A stretch of DNA of 64,000 bases from Lactiplantibacillus songbeiensis (GCF_005405125.1 NZ_BJDL01000007.1:89345-153344); one strand, 5' to 3'. Numbered from the stretch's first letter, positions 11,950 through 21,624 are shown. Numbers and translations are program-made. Notes: a model not told the origin generated them from the sequence alone.

Positions 11950-12839
11950 TGTTAAGTACGCAAGCAAAGCAGGCGATTGCTATTGCGAAGACAATCAAAG
12001 CGCAACAAGATATGCCATTGACTACTACAAATATTCTACAAGCCCGGGCAGGCGCTGACCAAGGCAATCCATTTGAGTTTCCTGCCAATGTAACATTATT
12101 ACCGGTGGCGACTGATCACGTAAACGGTGAATTCTATTTACTAAACGGGCAAGTCAAAGCAACTGGTAAGACAGTCTTAATGTTCTTGCACGGTGGTGCA
12201 TATATGACGGGAACCGTTAAATCACGACGTTGGTTAGCAGTTAATTTAGCGTTAAATTGTGGATACGATACTTTTTCAGTCGATTATCGGCAGTATCCAG
12301 AAGCGCAACATCCCGCTGCTCAAAATGATGTTGAAGCGGCCTATGCTTATTTACAGCAACGTTATGAACAAGTCGTGGTCTTCGGTGAATCGGCTGGGGC
12401 TTGTTTGGCGTTAACACTAACGTTGAGTTTGAAAAAGCAGGGTAAGTCTTTGCCAGCCAGAGTGAGTGTCTTTTCGCCGGTCATCTCACAATTGAATCTA
12501 TTGACTTCAGAATTTACGAATCAGGAACGAGACCCCATGTTACTTGGAGCGGGGGCCCCAGTGCTGTACTTTAAGGAACCCGCTAGCTTGGATCCCTTAG
12601 TCTCACCAATCTATGGGGACTATACCGGTTTCCCACCGCTGATGATCAATTGTGGTACTGAAGAAGTGAAGTATGACGATGCTGTGATTTTAAATCAGCT
12701 TTGTCAGGCTAAAGGGGTACCCGTAATTTTTAAGGCCTGGCAAGATTTATTTCATGTATTTGTGTTGTTTGATATGCCAGAAACCCAGGTAGCGCTACGC
12801 CAGATTGGTGACTTTTTAAAAATGAACTGCAATGATTAA
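11949..12839 (+). CDS. Alpha/beta-hydrolase esterase, HSL-like
   Basis: 296-residue carboxylesterase of the hormone-sensitive-lipase type. The oxyanion motif HGGAYMTG lies near residue 81, the nucleophile is in GESAGA near 148, the acid is likely in the VKYDDAV region and the histidine in DLFHVFV near 273. The start codon overlaps the preceding MFS stop by one base (TAATG). Its place after a rhamnosidase and transporter suggests it removes acetyl or acyl groups from plant glycosides; that substrate is inference. Confidence 0.85.
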   Translation: MLSTQAKQAIAIAKTIKAQQDMPLTTTNILQARAGADQGNPFEFPANVTLLPVATDHVNGEFYLLNGQVKATGKTVLMFLHGGAYMTGTVKSRRWLAVNLALNCGYDTFSVDYRQYPEAQHPAAQNDVEAAYAYLQQRYEQVVVFGESAGACLALTLTLSLKKQGKSLPARVSVFSPVISQLNLLTSEFTNQERDPMLLGAGAPVLYFKEPASLDPLVSPIYGDYTGFPPLMINCGTEEVKYDDAVILNQLCQAKGVPVIFKAWQDLFHVFVLFDMPETQVALRQIGDFLKMNCND

Positions 12840-12869
12840 TCAATGTATCCACTACAAATATAGTTAGAA

Positions 12870-13150
12870 ACGCTTGGTGCTAGTTGGATTAAGTTGGCAC
12901 TCTGGTTGGCCAGAATCAGCTGGAACGTGGTGGCCACGGTCTCATAAGCCGGGCTTTGACTACGCTGAGAAGGGCACTCAACTAAGTCAAACGATACCTC
13001 TGAGCCAATGCTGACCCGCCCGGCGTTAACTAATGGGTATTAAAAAATTACCGATTGATTATTTTTAGTCCAGTCACTTAGCTGTGTCGTTGGCGTTCCA
13101 ATAGTTTAGAAACCAACTGGCAGGCGGCAATTGCAATTAGCACTAAGCGT
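12870..13150 (+). repeat. Structured repeat element 1 (A module plus deleted B module)
   Basis: Begins ACGCTTGGTGCTAGTTGGAT and ends with the inverse TAGCACTAAGCGT, so the ends are inverted repeats. The A module (about 12895-13023) keeps the outer stem and hairpin 2 (TTTGACTA pairing with AGTCAAA) but has lost most of hairpin 1. The B module is reduced to GTGTCGTTGG joined to CGTTCCA and GAAACCAACTGGCAGGCGGC. No clear target duplication. With the following promoter region it fills the 533-base gap between the esterase and sorbitol operons. Confidence 0.75.
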
Positions 13151-13293
13151 GTTGGTTAATCTTAATTGAATCGCACCATGCCAGCAGTCGTTACGGATGA
13201 TAACGGCTGCTTTTTTGACCAAAATTCTCCTATCATCGATACAGCCATCAAAATTAACCAAGGTCTTTGCAATGAATGGTGAAATTATCTTTC

Positions 13294-13322
13294 TTAATTG
13301 TTGTAAGCGCTTGCTGTACGAT
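13294..13322 (+). promoter_or_regulatory. Sorbitol operon promoter overlapped by a cre site
   Basis: TTAATT and TACGAT are spaced by 17 bases. Between them lies TTGTAAGCGCTTGCT (13301-13315), a full match to the cre consensus WTGNAANCGNWNNCW. CcpA bound here would block the promoter; the weak -35 fits a promoter that also needs the PRD activator encoded in the operon. Confidence 0.65.
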
Positions 13323-13372
13323 GTAATTGTTGAAAAGGAAAAAACAAAAAATTTGATAGGAGTGCATAAATT

Positions 13373-14176
13373 ATGTCAGAAGATTGGTTAGGATTAACAG
13401 ACCGGGTCGTCATTGTTACTGGAGGGTCATCAGGGATTGGTGCAGCAATTGTCCAAGAATTAGTTGGTCATGGGGCTAATGTTATCAACGCTGATTTGAA
13501 GTCTGGCGAATTTGAAGCTGATCAGTTAAGCTTTATTAAGACAGATGTCACCGATAAAGCGGCCGTTGATCAGTTGGTGCAACAAGTTGGTGATGAATTT
13601 GGTCATATTGATGGTTTAGTCAATAATGCCGGGATTAATTTGCCACGCTTGTTAGTTGATAATCAGCAACCGGCTGGCAAGTATGAATTGAGTGAAGCGG
13701 CCTTTAATAAGATGTTCGCGGTTAATGTGAAGAGCGTGTTCTTAATGGCGCAAGCTGTTGGTCATTACATGGCACAGCAACGACATGGCGTGATCATCAA
13801 CATGTCCTCTGAGGCCGGGCTAGAAGGGTCACAAGGTCAGAGTGTTTATTCGGGGACCAAAGGCGCGATTAATGGCTTGACGCGGTCATGGGCTAAAGAG
13901 CTCGGTGAATTTAACATTCGCGTTGTCGGGGTCGCACCTGGTATTATGGAAGCTACAGGTCTACGGACACCAGCATATGAAGAAGCTTTAGCTTACACGC
14001 GGCACAAGACCGTGGCTGATTTACGGGCCGGTTACAAGAGCACCACGACCACGCCATTAGGTCGCAGTGGTCACTTATACGAAGTCGCCGATCTAGTTAG
14101 TTACTTCTTATCAGATCGGGCCAGTTACATTACTGGTGTCACAACAAACGTGGCTGGTGGCAAGTCACGCGGATGA
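13373..14176 (+). CDS. srlD: Sorbitol-6-phosphate 2-dehydrogenase, SDR family
   Basis: 267-residue short-chain dehydrogenase oxidising sorbitol 6-phosphate to fructose 6-phosphate with NAD. It has the cofactor motif TGGSSGIG (around residues 16-23), the structural motif NNAG, and catalytic Tyr159 and Lys163 in YSGTKGA; a family Ser lies in MSSEAG. ATAGGAG precedes the ATG. It is the first gene of a six-gene sorbitol operon, 15 bases before the regulator. The specificity rests on the PTS genes downstream. Confidence 0.9.
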   Translation: MSEDWLGLTDRVVIVTGGSSGIGAAIVQELVGHGANVINADLKSGEFEADQLSFIKTDVTDKAAVDQLVQQVGDEFGHIDGLVNNAGINLPRLLVDNQQPAGKYELSEAAFNKMFAVNVKSVFLMAQAVGHYMAQQRHGVIINMSSEAGLEGSQGQSVYSGTKGAINGLTRSWAKELGEFNIRVVGVAPGIMEATGLRTPAYEEALAYTRHKTVADLRAGYKSTTTTPLGRSGHLYEVADLVSYFLSDRASYITGVTTNVAGGKSRG

Positions 14177-14191
14177 AAGGAATTGGTTTGA

Positions 14192-16048
14192 TTGGACAAT
14201 CAAGATTTTCGTTTACTAAATGACTTGATTGCTAACGATTCGGTCATGATTGACGAGTTGGCAGCAAACGAGCATGTCTCTAAGCGAACCCTGCTTAAAT
14301 ACATTCAAAATTTAAATGATGATCTTGATGAAGTTGCGATTGTGCAACAAAAGCAGCAACGACTCTTTTTGCAAGTCAATGATTATCAAAAATTGGCAAA
14401 ACTGCAAACGGGTCAGCTCAAACGAGAATTAGATTTTAATGATCCTGACAAACGTCAGTCATTCATCATCATGCAGTTATTACAAGCGGCTGATTTTGTG
14501 ACCTTGGATGATCTGGCAGAACAGTTATTGATTAGCAAACCGACGTTAGCACGGGATATGACGAGTTTACGGCACAAGTTAATGCCGTATCATGCCGAGA
14601 TTGTCTCGATGACGAATAACGGCATTCGATTGGTGACGGCGGTTGATTATGACGTACCCATCATGATTGAGAATCTTGTTTATGATTATTATCCAGTTCA
14701 GACCTTGCCAATCAAGGGACGAATGACTGAACTGACTAATAGTTGTCAGGAATTGCATCTGAGTAGTCATCTAATTGCGCAAATTGAGCGTAAAGTGATT
14801 TCGTTATATTTAGCACTGACGGCTGGGTATCATATTCAACAGTCGATTCCACACTTTTATCCGCTCTGGGAATCGAGTGAAGCTGTTCGAGAATTAACGG
14901 AAACGATTGAATTTGTTTTAGATACGGCGGTGACGCCAGCTGAAGAGACCTACTTATTGTCACCGTTAACTTTTCAGATGAACGATTTATTATCAACTGA
15001 CGCTATCGATGAGCGGGTTAAGGCTAATCAGCCATTGTTTGCGAAGGTGGCTAAGTCAGCAAGGTTAACTATTCAATTTGACTTTGATCATTTCTACCAA
15101 CAGATTAAGACGCACTTGTTGTTCTTGATCAATCGGGCGATCTTTCATGTAAGCTCAACAGCGCTGTTACCAGAAAACGTGGCTGAACAATATCCGGTTG
15201 CCAATGATTTAGCGGTTTTGACGGTTAAAACGTTGGAACACGCCTTATCAACAACGATTAGTGACATTGAGGTCAGTTATCTGACGATTTACTTTGAGAC
15301 GGAGTTGGAAGAAAAGCAGAGTCATGAGACGAATACGGTTGAAGTCGCGATGGTCGGTGCAATTGGTGAAAATGTGACGCGTTTTATTGATCGCCGGTTA
15401 AAAGAGATTTTTAATGGCTCGATTACGATTACGTCATTTAAAGATGTTAACGCTTTAAAAGCCCAATCACGCCACTTCTTATTGATCTTTACTAATGGCC
15501 CAATTAATTACAATGATGGGGTCTCGTCAATTGTCAGAATTAGTACCGTCTTTCGCGAGAATGAATTGCAGAGTAAGTTGCAAGTCTCATTAGTGGAAGA
15601 TGCCATTAAGAAGCAACAGTGTCACTTCACGTATCAAACTTTAGACAGTCAGGATGGGTATTTGAAGGCAACGCAACAAATGATTGAACAAAAGATTGCC
15701 GTTAGTGAACTGAACCAAGACTTCTTACGCGATTGGCAGTTACGTGAACAAAAGTCGTCGTGTGTGTTTGAAGGCGGGGTGGCGATTCCACATGTGATTG
15801 ATCATTCTGACCATAATCGGATTTTGATCAGTGTAGGAGCCTTTGATCGCGAAATTAAATATCAAGATCGCAAGGTACGCCTAGTCTTCCTAGTGGGGAT
15901 TCCAGCGACCGTTGATAATCAGCTGAGTCGGGTATTGTCGGAAGTGTACGACTTTATCTTCTCAGTAGCGAAGAATCAAGGTATTTATAATAACTTGTTG
16001 AACTTTGACCCCCAGCGGTCGTTAATCCAAATTACGGAGGGAATCTAA
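14192..16048 (+). CDS. gutR: PRD-domain transcriptional regulator of the sorbitol operon
   Basis: 618-residue multidomain activator of the BglG/MtlR/GutR type. Two N-terminal helix-turn-helix regions are visible (IDELAANEHVSKRTLLKYIQ and LDDLAEQLLISKPTLARDM), then two PRD regions, an EIIB-like segment, and a C-terminal EIIA-like domain with EGGVAIPHVID, whose histidine would be the phosphorylation site. Such proteins sense PTS phosphorylation state. The start is a TTG at 14192 after AAAGGA at 14175-14180; an ATG at 14247 would cut into the first HTH. It lies inside the operon it should control. Confidence 0.88.
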   Translation: MDNQDFRLLNDLIANDSVMIDELAANEHVSKRTLLKYIQNLNDDLDEVAIVQQKQQRLFLQVNDYQKLAKLQTGQLKRELDFNDPDKRQSFIIMQLLQAADFVTLDDLAEQLLISKPTLARDMTSLRHKLMPYHAEIVSMTNNGIRLVTAVDYDVPIMIENLVYDYYPVQTLPIKGRMTELTNSCQELHLSSHLIAQIERKVISLYLALTAGYHIQQSIPHFYPLWESSEAVRELTETIEFVLDTAVTPAEETYLLSPLTFQMNDLLSTDAIDERVKANQPLFAKVAKSARLTIQFDFDHFYQQIKTHLLFLINRAIFHVSSTALLPENVAEQYPVANDLAVLTVKTLEHALSTTISDIEVSYLTIYFETELEEKQSHETNTVEVAMVGAIGENVTRFIDRRLKEIFNGSITITSFKDVNALKAQSRHFLLIFTNGPINYNDGVSSIVRISTVFRENELQSKLQVSLVEDAIKKQQCHFTYQTLDSQDGYLKATQQMIEQKIAVSELNQDFLRDWQLREQKSSCVFEGGVAIPHVIDHSDHNRILISVGAFDREIKYQDRKVRLVFLVGIPATVDNQLSRVLSEVYDFIFSVAKNQGIYNNLLNFDPQRSLIQITEGI

Positions 16049-16049
16049 A

Positions 16050-16553
16050 ATGTCACCGATGCTATTAATTGGGATCGTCTTGGTCTCAGCGTTCTTATTA
16101 CAAGGATTATTGGGATTCTTTCAAATTCGGAGCTTTTCGAAGCACTTTCAACAGATGCGTCGACAGGGTAAAGTTTTGATTGGGAAAAATCCGCGAAAAA
16201 TTCAGTCTGGCAGTTTAATGCTAATGGCAATTGATACAGATGGGAATATTAAAGCCGCACAATTATTACAAGGCGTGACGGTGTTTGCTCATTTTAAACC
16301 GGTTAAGCCACTGGTTGGACAAAATATTGCGGTTTTAGGGGCTGATTACGATCAGTTACGTCACTTTAACCGCTTGACCCGCCAATGTATTTTAAATGCT
16401 TATCAGAATTTTATTAATTATCGGACCGGACATTTAACCGCCGAAGCTTTCGATACGAAAGTTAACGTCTTTGCTTTGCCGCTGGTTGATCAGATTAAAA
16501 ATCAGAGCGGCCGGTTATTGGGCACTTTAAAGCAACATTTTGCACGTGGATAG
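16050..16553 (+). CDS. gutM: Glucitol operon activator protein GutM
   Basis: 167-residue protein of the GutM/SrlM family. One N-terminal membrane segment is followed by SFSKHFQQMRRQGKVLIGK, as in other GutM proteins, and a soluble tail. It is an accessory activator of the sorbitol operon, acting with the PRD regulator. It starts one base after the regulator stop with ACGGAGGGAA in front, and the PTS genes follow. Confidence 0.88.
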   Translation: MSPMLLIGIVLVSAFLLQGLLGFFQIRSFSKHFQQMRRQGKVLIGKNPRKIQSGSLMLMAIDTDGNIKAAQLLQGVTVFAHFKPVKPLVGQNIAVLGADYDQLRHFNRLTRQCILNAYQNFINYRTGHLTAEAFDTKVNVFALPLVDQIKNQSGRLLGTLKQHFARG

Positions 16554-16568
16554 GGAGGATCAGCAACG

Positions 16569-17135
16569 ATGAAGTTAATTACGGACTTTGCTTCAGGATT
16601 TATGGGCTTATTTCAAAGTGGGGGTAAGACGTTTATTAGTTGGATGACAACGATCATTCCAGTCGTCTTACTACTGTTAGTTTTAATGAATACGATTATT
16701 GCCTTTTTAGGTGAGAAACGAATGACGCGCCTGGCGCAGGCGTCATCTAAAAATGTGGTGACCCGTTATATGATTTTGCCATTTTTAGCCGCATTTATGT
16801 TAGGTAATCCGATGGCGTTCTCGTTAGGCCGTTTTTTACCGGAATATTACAAACCAAGTTACTATGCGTCCCAAGCCCAGTTTTGCCACACTAGTAACGG
16901 TGTGTTTCCCCATATTAATCCGGGTGAATTATTCATTTGGATGGGGATTGCGCAAGGGGTTCAAAAGTTAGGCTTGGATACGATGGATTTGGCGGTACGC
17001 TATTTATTGGTCGGCTTAGTGATGAACTTTGTTGGTGGCTGGGTTACAGATTTTACCACGGCTTATGTTTGTCGCACATCCGGTGTGAAATTATCTAAGA
17101 CCGTCGATTTAACTGCTCGTCAAAAGACGGTGTAA
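16569..17135 (+). CDS. srlA: PTS glucitol/sorbitol transporter subunit IIC (EIIC2)
   Basis: 188-residue membrane subunit of the sorbitol PTS. The motifs [20 protein letters not shown] and [15 protein letters not shown] are characteristic of the glucitol EIIC family, with about four membrane segments. Together with the IIBC protein it forms the sorbitol channel. AGGGAGGAT precedes the ATG. Confidence 0.92.
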   Translation: MKLITDFASGFMGLFQSGGKTFISWMTTIIPVVLLLLVLMNTIIAFLGEKRMTRLAQASSKNVVTRYMILPFLAAFMLGNPMAFSLGRFLPEYYKPSYYASQAQFCHTSNGVFPHINPGELFIWMGIAQGVQKLGLDTMDLAVRYLLVGLVMNFVGGWVTDFTTAYVCRTSGVKLSKTVDLTARQKTV

Positions 17136-17148
17136 GGAGGAGTTTACC

Positions 17149-18132
17149 ATGGCATGGAAAAGTATTCGGATTGAAAAAGGCACCGGGGGCTTTGGGGGAC
17201 CACTCATTGTGACCCCAACCGAACAAAAACATAAATTTATATATGTCACCGGGGGTAATCGTCCCGCCATCGTGGACAAAATTGCTAAATTAACCGGGAT
17301 GGAAGCTGTTGATGGGTTTAAAACATCTATTCCCGATGATGAAACCGCTTTAGCCGTGATTGATTGCGGTGGGACGTTACGTTGTGGGATTTACCCGAAA
17401 AAAGGCATTTTAACCGTGAATGTGTTGCCAACCGGGAAGAGCGGGCCACTTGCCCAATTCATCACACCTGAACTGTATGTGTCAAATGTTGACGTCGATC
17501 AAATTATGGCTAGTGATGGCAGTACCACACCAGCGACTGATAAAGTGGCGCCTGAAGCTAGTGAATCAACGCCAGCCACCCCACCGACACCGCATAAAAC
17601 CGGGTTTATCGCTAAGATTGGGGTTGGGGTTGGTCGCATTGTGGCAACCTTTAATCAGGCGGCCAAGGATTCCGTACAAACCGTGATTAATACCATTATT
17701 CCGTTTATGGCCTTTGTTTCCTTGTTAATCGGGATTATCAATGGTTCTGGTCTAGGTAAAGCCTTTGCTAAGTTGATGTCACCGTTAGCAGGTAATATCT
17801 GGGGCTTAATGATTCTTGGTTTTATCTGCTCATTGCCATTCTTATCACCATTGCTGGGACCTGGTGGGGTGATTGGTCAAGTGATTGGGACGTTAATTGG
17901 GGTCGAAATTGGTAAAGGTAATATTTCACCACAATTTGCCTTGCCAGCGTTGTTTGCGATTAATACGCAAAATGGTTGTGACTTTATTCCAGTTGGTTTA
18001 GGACTAGAAGAAGCCGATGCTAAAACAGTTGAAGTTGGGGTGCCGTCCGTCTTATATTCTCGGTTTATTAACGGGGTTCCCCGGGTCTTTGTCGCTTGGA
18101 TTGCCAGCTTTGGGCTGTATCCAGGCAAGTAA
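17149..18132 (+). CDS. srlE: PTS glucitol/sorbitol transporter subunit IIBC
   Basis: 327-residue subunit with an N-terminal EIIB domain ([14 protein letters not shown]; the likely phosphorylated Cys is in VIDCGG), an Ala/Pro/Thr-rich linker near residues 125-150 and a C-terminal membrane domain ([32 protein letters not shown]). It takes phosphate from the EIIA protein and phosphorylates incoming sorbitol. AAGGAGGAG precedes the ATG and the preceding gene ends 13 bases upstream. Confidence 0.92.
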   Translation: MAWKSIRIEKGTGGFGGPLIVTPTEQKHKFIYVTGGNRPAIVDKIAKLTGMEAVDGFKTSIPDDETALAVIDCGGTLRCGIYPKKGILTVNVLPTGKSGPLAQFITPELYVSNVDVDQIMASDGSTTPATDKVAPEASESTPATPPTPHKTGFIAKIGVGVGRIVATFNQAAKDSVQTVINTIIPFMAFVSLLIGIINGSGLGKAFAKLMSPLAGNIWGLMILGFICSLPFLSPLLGPGGVIGQVIGTLIGVEIGKGNISPQFALPALFAINTQNGCDFIPVGLGLEEADAKTVEVGVPSVLYSRFINGVPRVFVAWIASFGLYPGK

Positions 18133-18151
18133 AAAAGTGAGGTAAAGTGAA

Positions 18152-18529
18152 ATGATGAGTCAAACTGGACAAGCAATTTTTGAAACCCAAGTCGTTGAAG
18201 TGGGCCAAGAAGCCCAAGATTTTAGTGCGATTGATATGTTAATTTTATTCGGTCAAGAAGCGCCAGATGCGCTTCGGTCATCGTGTTACATTATTAATGT
18301 GCAGCCAGTTGCAGCCCCAATTACCACGGCGCTGCAACTTAAGATTGATGATCAAACGTTCCAAATTACGGCGGTTGGTGATGAAGTGCAACGTAATCTG
18401 ACGAATTTGGGTCACATTGCGGTTAGCTTTACGGGTAAAACAACTGCTGAGTTACCAGGAACCTTGTATGTAGCCGCTGGTCATTATCCGTCGATGACGG
18501 TTGGATCAACGATTCAAATCATAGCTTAG
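18152..18529 (+). CDS. srlB: PTS glucitol/sorbitol transporter subunit IIA
   Basis: 125-residue cytoplasmic EIIA(Gut) protein, the last gene of the sorbitol operon. It has the family core (ILFGQEAPD, NLGHIAVSFTGKT, ELPGTLYV). GTGAGGTAAAG precedes two adjacent ATG codons (18152 and 18155), either of which may be used. A terminator follows directly. Confidence 0.9.
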   Translation: MMSQTGQAIFETQVVEVGQEAQDFSAIDMLILFGQEAPDALRSSCYIINVQPVAAPITTALQLKIDDQTFQITAVGDEVQRNLTNLGHIAVSFTGKTTAELPGTLYVAAGHYPSMTVGSTIQIIA

Positions 18530-18537
18530 CGTCTAAT

Positions 18538-18569
18538 CAAAAATGGCCATCCGCGGATGACCATTTTTG
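18538..18569 (+). terminator. Terminator of the sorbitol operon
   Basis: AAAAATGGCCATCC and GGATGACCATTTTTG form a near-perfect stem with a two-base loop, usable on both strands between convergent genes. Confidence 0.85.
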
Positions 18570-18581
18570 ATTTTAAATATT

Positions 18582-18875
18582 TTAGTTTTGATTATCTTTT
18601 GCTTTCATGTGATCCGACTCGTTATTTATTTTCTTAGCATGTCTGTTCTTTCCGAATGTGTAATACGCATAAAACCAGATATTACCGAGTACAAGCACTA
18701 ATAGTGTTGGGAAGACTGTCATATTTTTACCATTAAAGTATAACCATAAAATAGATAGACTATACATTATTGGTAAAACTAAACTAAACTTTTTCTGATA
18801 ATAATAGCCTTCAATATATTGTAAAATAGTGCCAAGTATCACGATAGTCCACAAAATTATTGTTGTCATATCCAT
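18582..18875 (-). CDS. Small membrane protein of unknown function
   Basis: 97 residues with three predicted membrane segments (roughly 5-20, 30-47 and 54-73) and a highly charged, Lys/Asn-rich tail (KNRHAKKINNESDHMKAKDN). GAGGATGAAGG precedes the ATG. It is AT-richer than its neighbours, which may point to separate origin. I do not recognise the family. Confidence 0.6.
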   Translation of the reverse strand: MDMTTIILWTIVILGTILQYIEGYYYQKKFSLVLPIMYSLSILWLYFNGKNMTVFPTLLVLVLGNIWFYAYYTFGKNRHAKKINNESDHMKAKDNQN

Positions 18876-18955
18876 GCCTTCATCCTCATATATATCTAAT
18901 ACTTTATTTGCATCCTGTAAACTTTATCAAAATTAATTTTAACATATACTTCAGT

Positions 18956-20104
18956 TTATTCACGAAAAATGGCAATAAGTAACAACAAACCACCTAACCA
19001 ACTAAATGTAGACGCAAAGCCCATCAGTTCAATCAGCCAGCCAATTGCCGGAAACATCACGATCATGACGAGGCTAAAAATCATACTGCTGATACTCAAT
19101 AACGTTGCGCGTTGTGCGCTTGGCATCAGAGTATTGTAATAAGTTGACATTAAAGGTTCTAACATCGCATTCAGCATGTTGATTAGTAGATAACCGATGA
19201 CTAGCAAGGTAAGCTGGCCCCAACCCATTAATAAGAGCGTGATCAATAAACAGCCGGTTAGTCCCAATAATAAATGAGTTGGGGACCACCGGCGCTGCAG
19301 ATAGGGTGTGAGTTGGACGCCCAAGACATTGAGACCAGCCACCGTGATTAAGATACCGGCAATTAGTGTCCCGTTAAAGCCGTGGTCAGTCATCACGGCC
19401 TGAAAATAGTAATAATAAGTGGTCCCGATGGCGCTAAATACCGCATGAAAACTCATCAAATAAGTGAGTTTGGGCAATCGCCGTAACCAAGTTAGTGCGG
19501 CCATCAAGAGTTGCCATAAGTTTAAGCGATTAGCACTAGTGTCACGATGCTGTGGTTCTGGCAGCCGCCAAATGATGACAATCGTGACAATGGCAATCAC
19601 TAAGTCACCCCAATAAGTGGCGGCTAGATAACCATGAATCAGCCAACCAGCAATCAAAATGCCAAGCGCATTGGCGAGTTCAATCAGGGTATTCATATTA
19701 CTAGTAACTTGCGGATAACAATCAGTCGCTTGATGATCGACAAGTGTTTCGTAGAACCAAGCTTCTAGCGTGCCGGATTGTAAGTTATAAGCCCAGGCTT
19801 GCAGGACGAAGCCAAAGGCAAACCACCAGAAGTTTGTTGCTGTGAGCATGATGATGGCATGTAGCGCCGCGGCCACACGACTACTAATCAGGTTAGTGCG
19901 GTAGCTAAAATGGTCGGCTAAGATACCAGACGGAACTTCCGATAAGAGACTAGTGAGATGGAAAATACTTTCACATAGTCCAATTTGAACCAGTGAAAGG
20001 CCGTGTTGTTGCAGGAAAATGACCCAAAGACTATCGATGCCGAAATAAGATAGGGCGGTGTAGGCATAGCCCCGTGGTAAGGACTGAATTTTATTTTTGA
20101 GCAT
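18956..20104 (-). CDS. MFS transporter, second of a related pair
   Basis: 382-residue, about 12-segment major facilitator, clearly related to the gene upstream (shared GLSLVQIGLCES, VPSGILADHFSYRT against VPAGALADRFSYRT, AWAYNLQSGTLEA, INMLNAMLEPLMSTYYNTL). The start was set to ATG 20104, which has ACGGAGGG in front; an earlier ATG at 20140 does not. The pair is a tandem duplication, read on the minus strand from the promoter at 21591-21619. The family includes drug and tetracycline-like exporters. A 212-base leader with a short ORF and T-runs separates it from the first copy. Confidence 0.8.
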   Translation of the reverse strand: MLKNKIQSLPRGYAYTALSYFGIDSLWVIFLQQHGLSLVQIGLCESIFHLTSLLSEVPSGILADHFSYRTNLISSRVAAALHAIIMLTATNFWWFAFGFVLQAWAYNLQSGTLEAWFYETLVDHQATDCYPQVTSNMNTLIELANALGILIAGWLIHGYLAATYWGDLVIAIVTIVIIWRLPEPQHRDTSANRLNLWQLLMAALTWLRRLPKLTYLMSFHAVFSAIGTTYYYYFQAVMTDHGFNGTLIAGILITVAGLNVLGVQLTPYLQRRWSPTHLLLGLTGCLLITLLLMGWGQLTLLVIGYLLINMLNAMLEPLMSTYYNTLMPSAQRATLLSISSMIFSLVMIVMFPAIGWLIELMGFASTFSWLGGLLLLIAIFRE

Positions 20105-20207
20105 GGTATAAAACCCTCCGTTAAGGTTAAACGGTCGCAAAAAAAGACGCCTCTAATGAGTCGCCTAATTACGGTGCCATTATGAGTGCAGTTAATCTTC
20201 AACTTAG

Positions 20208-20230
20208 AAAAAAGGGCAGACTGTCCCCTT
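20208..20230 (-). promoter_or_regulatory. Possible attenuator before the second MFS gene
   Basis: On the minus strand AAGGG and CCCTT pair around a nine-base loop and are followed by six T. It comes immediately after the stop of a 25-codon ORF. A second T7 run lies nearer the gene, at about 20140. The stem is short, so this is only a candidate. Confidence 0.35.
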
Positions 20231-20306
20231 AACGGACTAAAACGGCAATAATTGCCTGTTTAAGACTCATCCAAGTTAAAAGATCAAGTTGCACAAGGGT
20301 CACCAC
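20229..20306 (-). CDS. Possible 25-residue leader peptide
   Basis: A GTG-initiated ORF of 25 codons (peptide ending MSLKQAIIAVLVR) starts 11 bases after the stop of the upstream MFS gene and ends at the attenuator-like hairpin. No strong ribosome site is visible beyond AGAAAG. A translated leader that senses ribosome stalling is typical of inducible resistance genes, but here it is inference. Confidence 0.3.
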   Translation of the reverse strand: MVTLVQLDLLTWMSLKQAIIAVLVR

Positions 20307-20316
20307 TTTCTAAGAA

Positions 20317-21495
20317 TTAATGTTTGAATTTTTTAATCAGGCCTAAGCTCAGTAATCCCAAAATTAAAAGGCCACTGCCGATCCAAGTAAAGCTGAGCGC
20401 AAAACCGAAATGTTCAATTAACCACCCAATCAATGGGAAGGAAAGACTGGTCATAATACTATAGAGCATACTACTGACACTCAAAAGGGTTGCTCGTTGA
20501 CTGCTAGGGATTAGGGCATTGTAGTAACTGGACATAATTGGGGCAATCCCCGCCATTAACATATTGACGAAGAAATAGCCACCTAACATCACGCTCAGCT
20601 GGTTAACACCGGTGATTAGTAATGTTAAAATCAATAATCCGGTTAAGCCACTCAATAATTTGATTGGGGACCAGTGTTGCTGTAGTCGTGGTGTCAATTG
20701 GACACTTAAGACATTTAGCGCGGTCACAATGACCAGTACCCCTGACAATAAGCCGCCTTTAAACCCATGAGCCGTTAATACGGCTTGGAAATAGTTATAA
20801 TAAGCCGCCCCAATGACCGAGAAAATCGCATTAAAAATCATAAAATAACTAAGTTTGGGTAATTGACGTAAACAAGTCGCAGTGGCGCGAAAGATTTGCC
20901 AAATTGTTAGTAATTGACCACTTCGAGCATGGCGAGCGGGTTCATGTAAGACGATCGCCGTAATTAAAGCGCCGACTGCTCCTAATAGGTAAAGTTGGTA
21001 AGTGACGAGTGTGTAATCATGAATCAGCCAACCGGCAATAATCAAGCCAATCATCCCAGCCACTTTTAGAATTGTGTTCATCGTACTGGTAACTTGTGGA
21101 TATTGTTTGGTTTGGTGACTGTCTACCAGTGTCTCGTAGAGCAAGGCTTCTAGCGTGCCAGACTGCAAATTATAGGCCCAGCCAAGTAAGATGAACGCAC
21201 TCGCGAACCACCAGAAACTGTGGACCGGTGCCAGCAACATAATCAACGCGTGACCAATGGCTGCAATCCGGCCGGTAATTAGCATCGTTCGGTAGCTAAA
21301 CCGGTCAGCTAGCGCCCCAGCGGGAACTTGAAATAAGAAACTTGTTAAATGATAAATACTTTCACATAACCCGATTTGAACGAGTGATAAGCCACGTTGT
21401 TGTAAGAACATGACCCAGAGACCAGCGATACCAAAGTACGCAAATGCAGTGTATACATAGCCAAGGTGGAGATTGCGATGCATGGCGGTTAACAT
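20317..21495 (-). CDS. MFS transporter, first of a related pair
   Basis: 392-residue, about 12-segment major facilitator with motif-A-like ADRFSYRTMLI. It is the closer paralogue of the next minus-strand gene. Start 21495 has AAAGGGAG nine bases in front. An in-frame ATG at 21570 would add 25 residues without membrane character and has only a weak ribosome site. The promoter at 21591-21619 reads into it. Substrate unknown; efflux is the likeliest role. Confidence 0.8.
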   Translation of the reverse strand: MLTAMHRNLHLGYVYTAFAYFGIAGLWVMFLQQRGLSLVQIGLCESIYHLTSFLFQVPAGALADRFSYRTMLITGRIAAIGHALIMLLAPVHSFWWFASAFILLGWAYNLQSGTLEALLYETLVDSHQTKQYPQVTSTMNTILKVAGMIGLIIAGWLIHDYTLVTYQLYLLGAVGALITAIVLHEPARHARSGQLLTIWQIFRATATCLRQLPKLSYFMIFNAIFSVIGAAYYNYFQAVLTAHGFKGGLLSGVLVIVTALNVLSVQLTPRLQQHWSPIKLLSGLTGLLILTLLITGVNQLSVMLGGYFFVNMLMAGIAPIMSSYYNALIPSSQRATLLSVSSMLYSIMTSLSFPLIGWLIEHFGFALSFTWIGSGLLILGLLSLGLIKKFKH

Positions 21496-21590
21496 TTTTA
21501 TGAACTCCCTTTGAATTGGGATACCTATCGACGTGTTGACCCCCCACTGGCCGGCACTAGATATCATCAATTTCTCATAATTTACTAGTA

Positions 21591-21619
21591 ATTATACCAA
21601 AATAACTAGGGATAACCAA
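21591..21619 (-). promoter_or_regulatory. Promoter of the MFS gene pair
   Basis: On the minus strand TTGGTT and a consensus TATAAT are spaced by 17 bases, about 95 bases before the first MFS start, in the gap after the MocR gene. Confidence 0.65.
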
Positions 21620-21624
21620 TGCTA

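Noticed and set aside
13197..13391. 64-codon ORF running into srlD
   Set aside because: It has no ribosome site, spans the sorbitol promoter and cre site, and its end overlaps the true srlD start in another frame.
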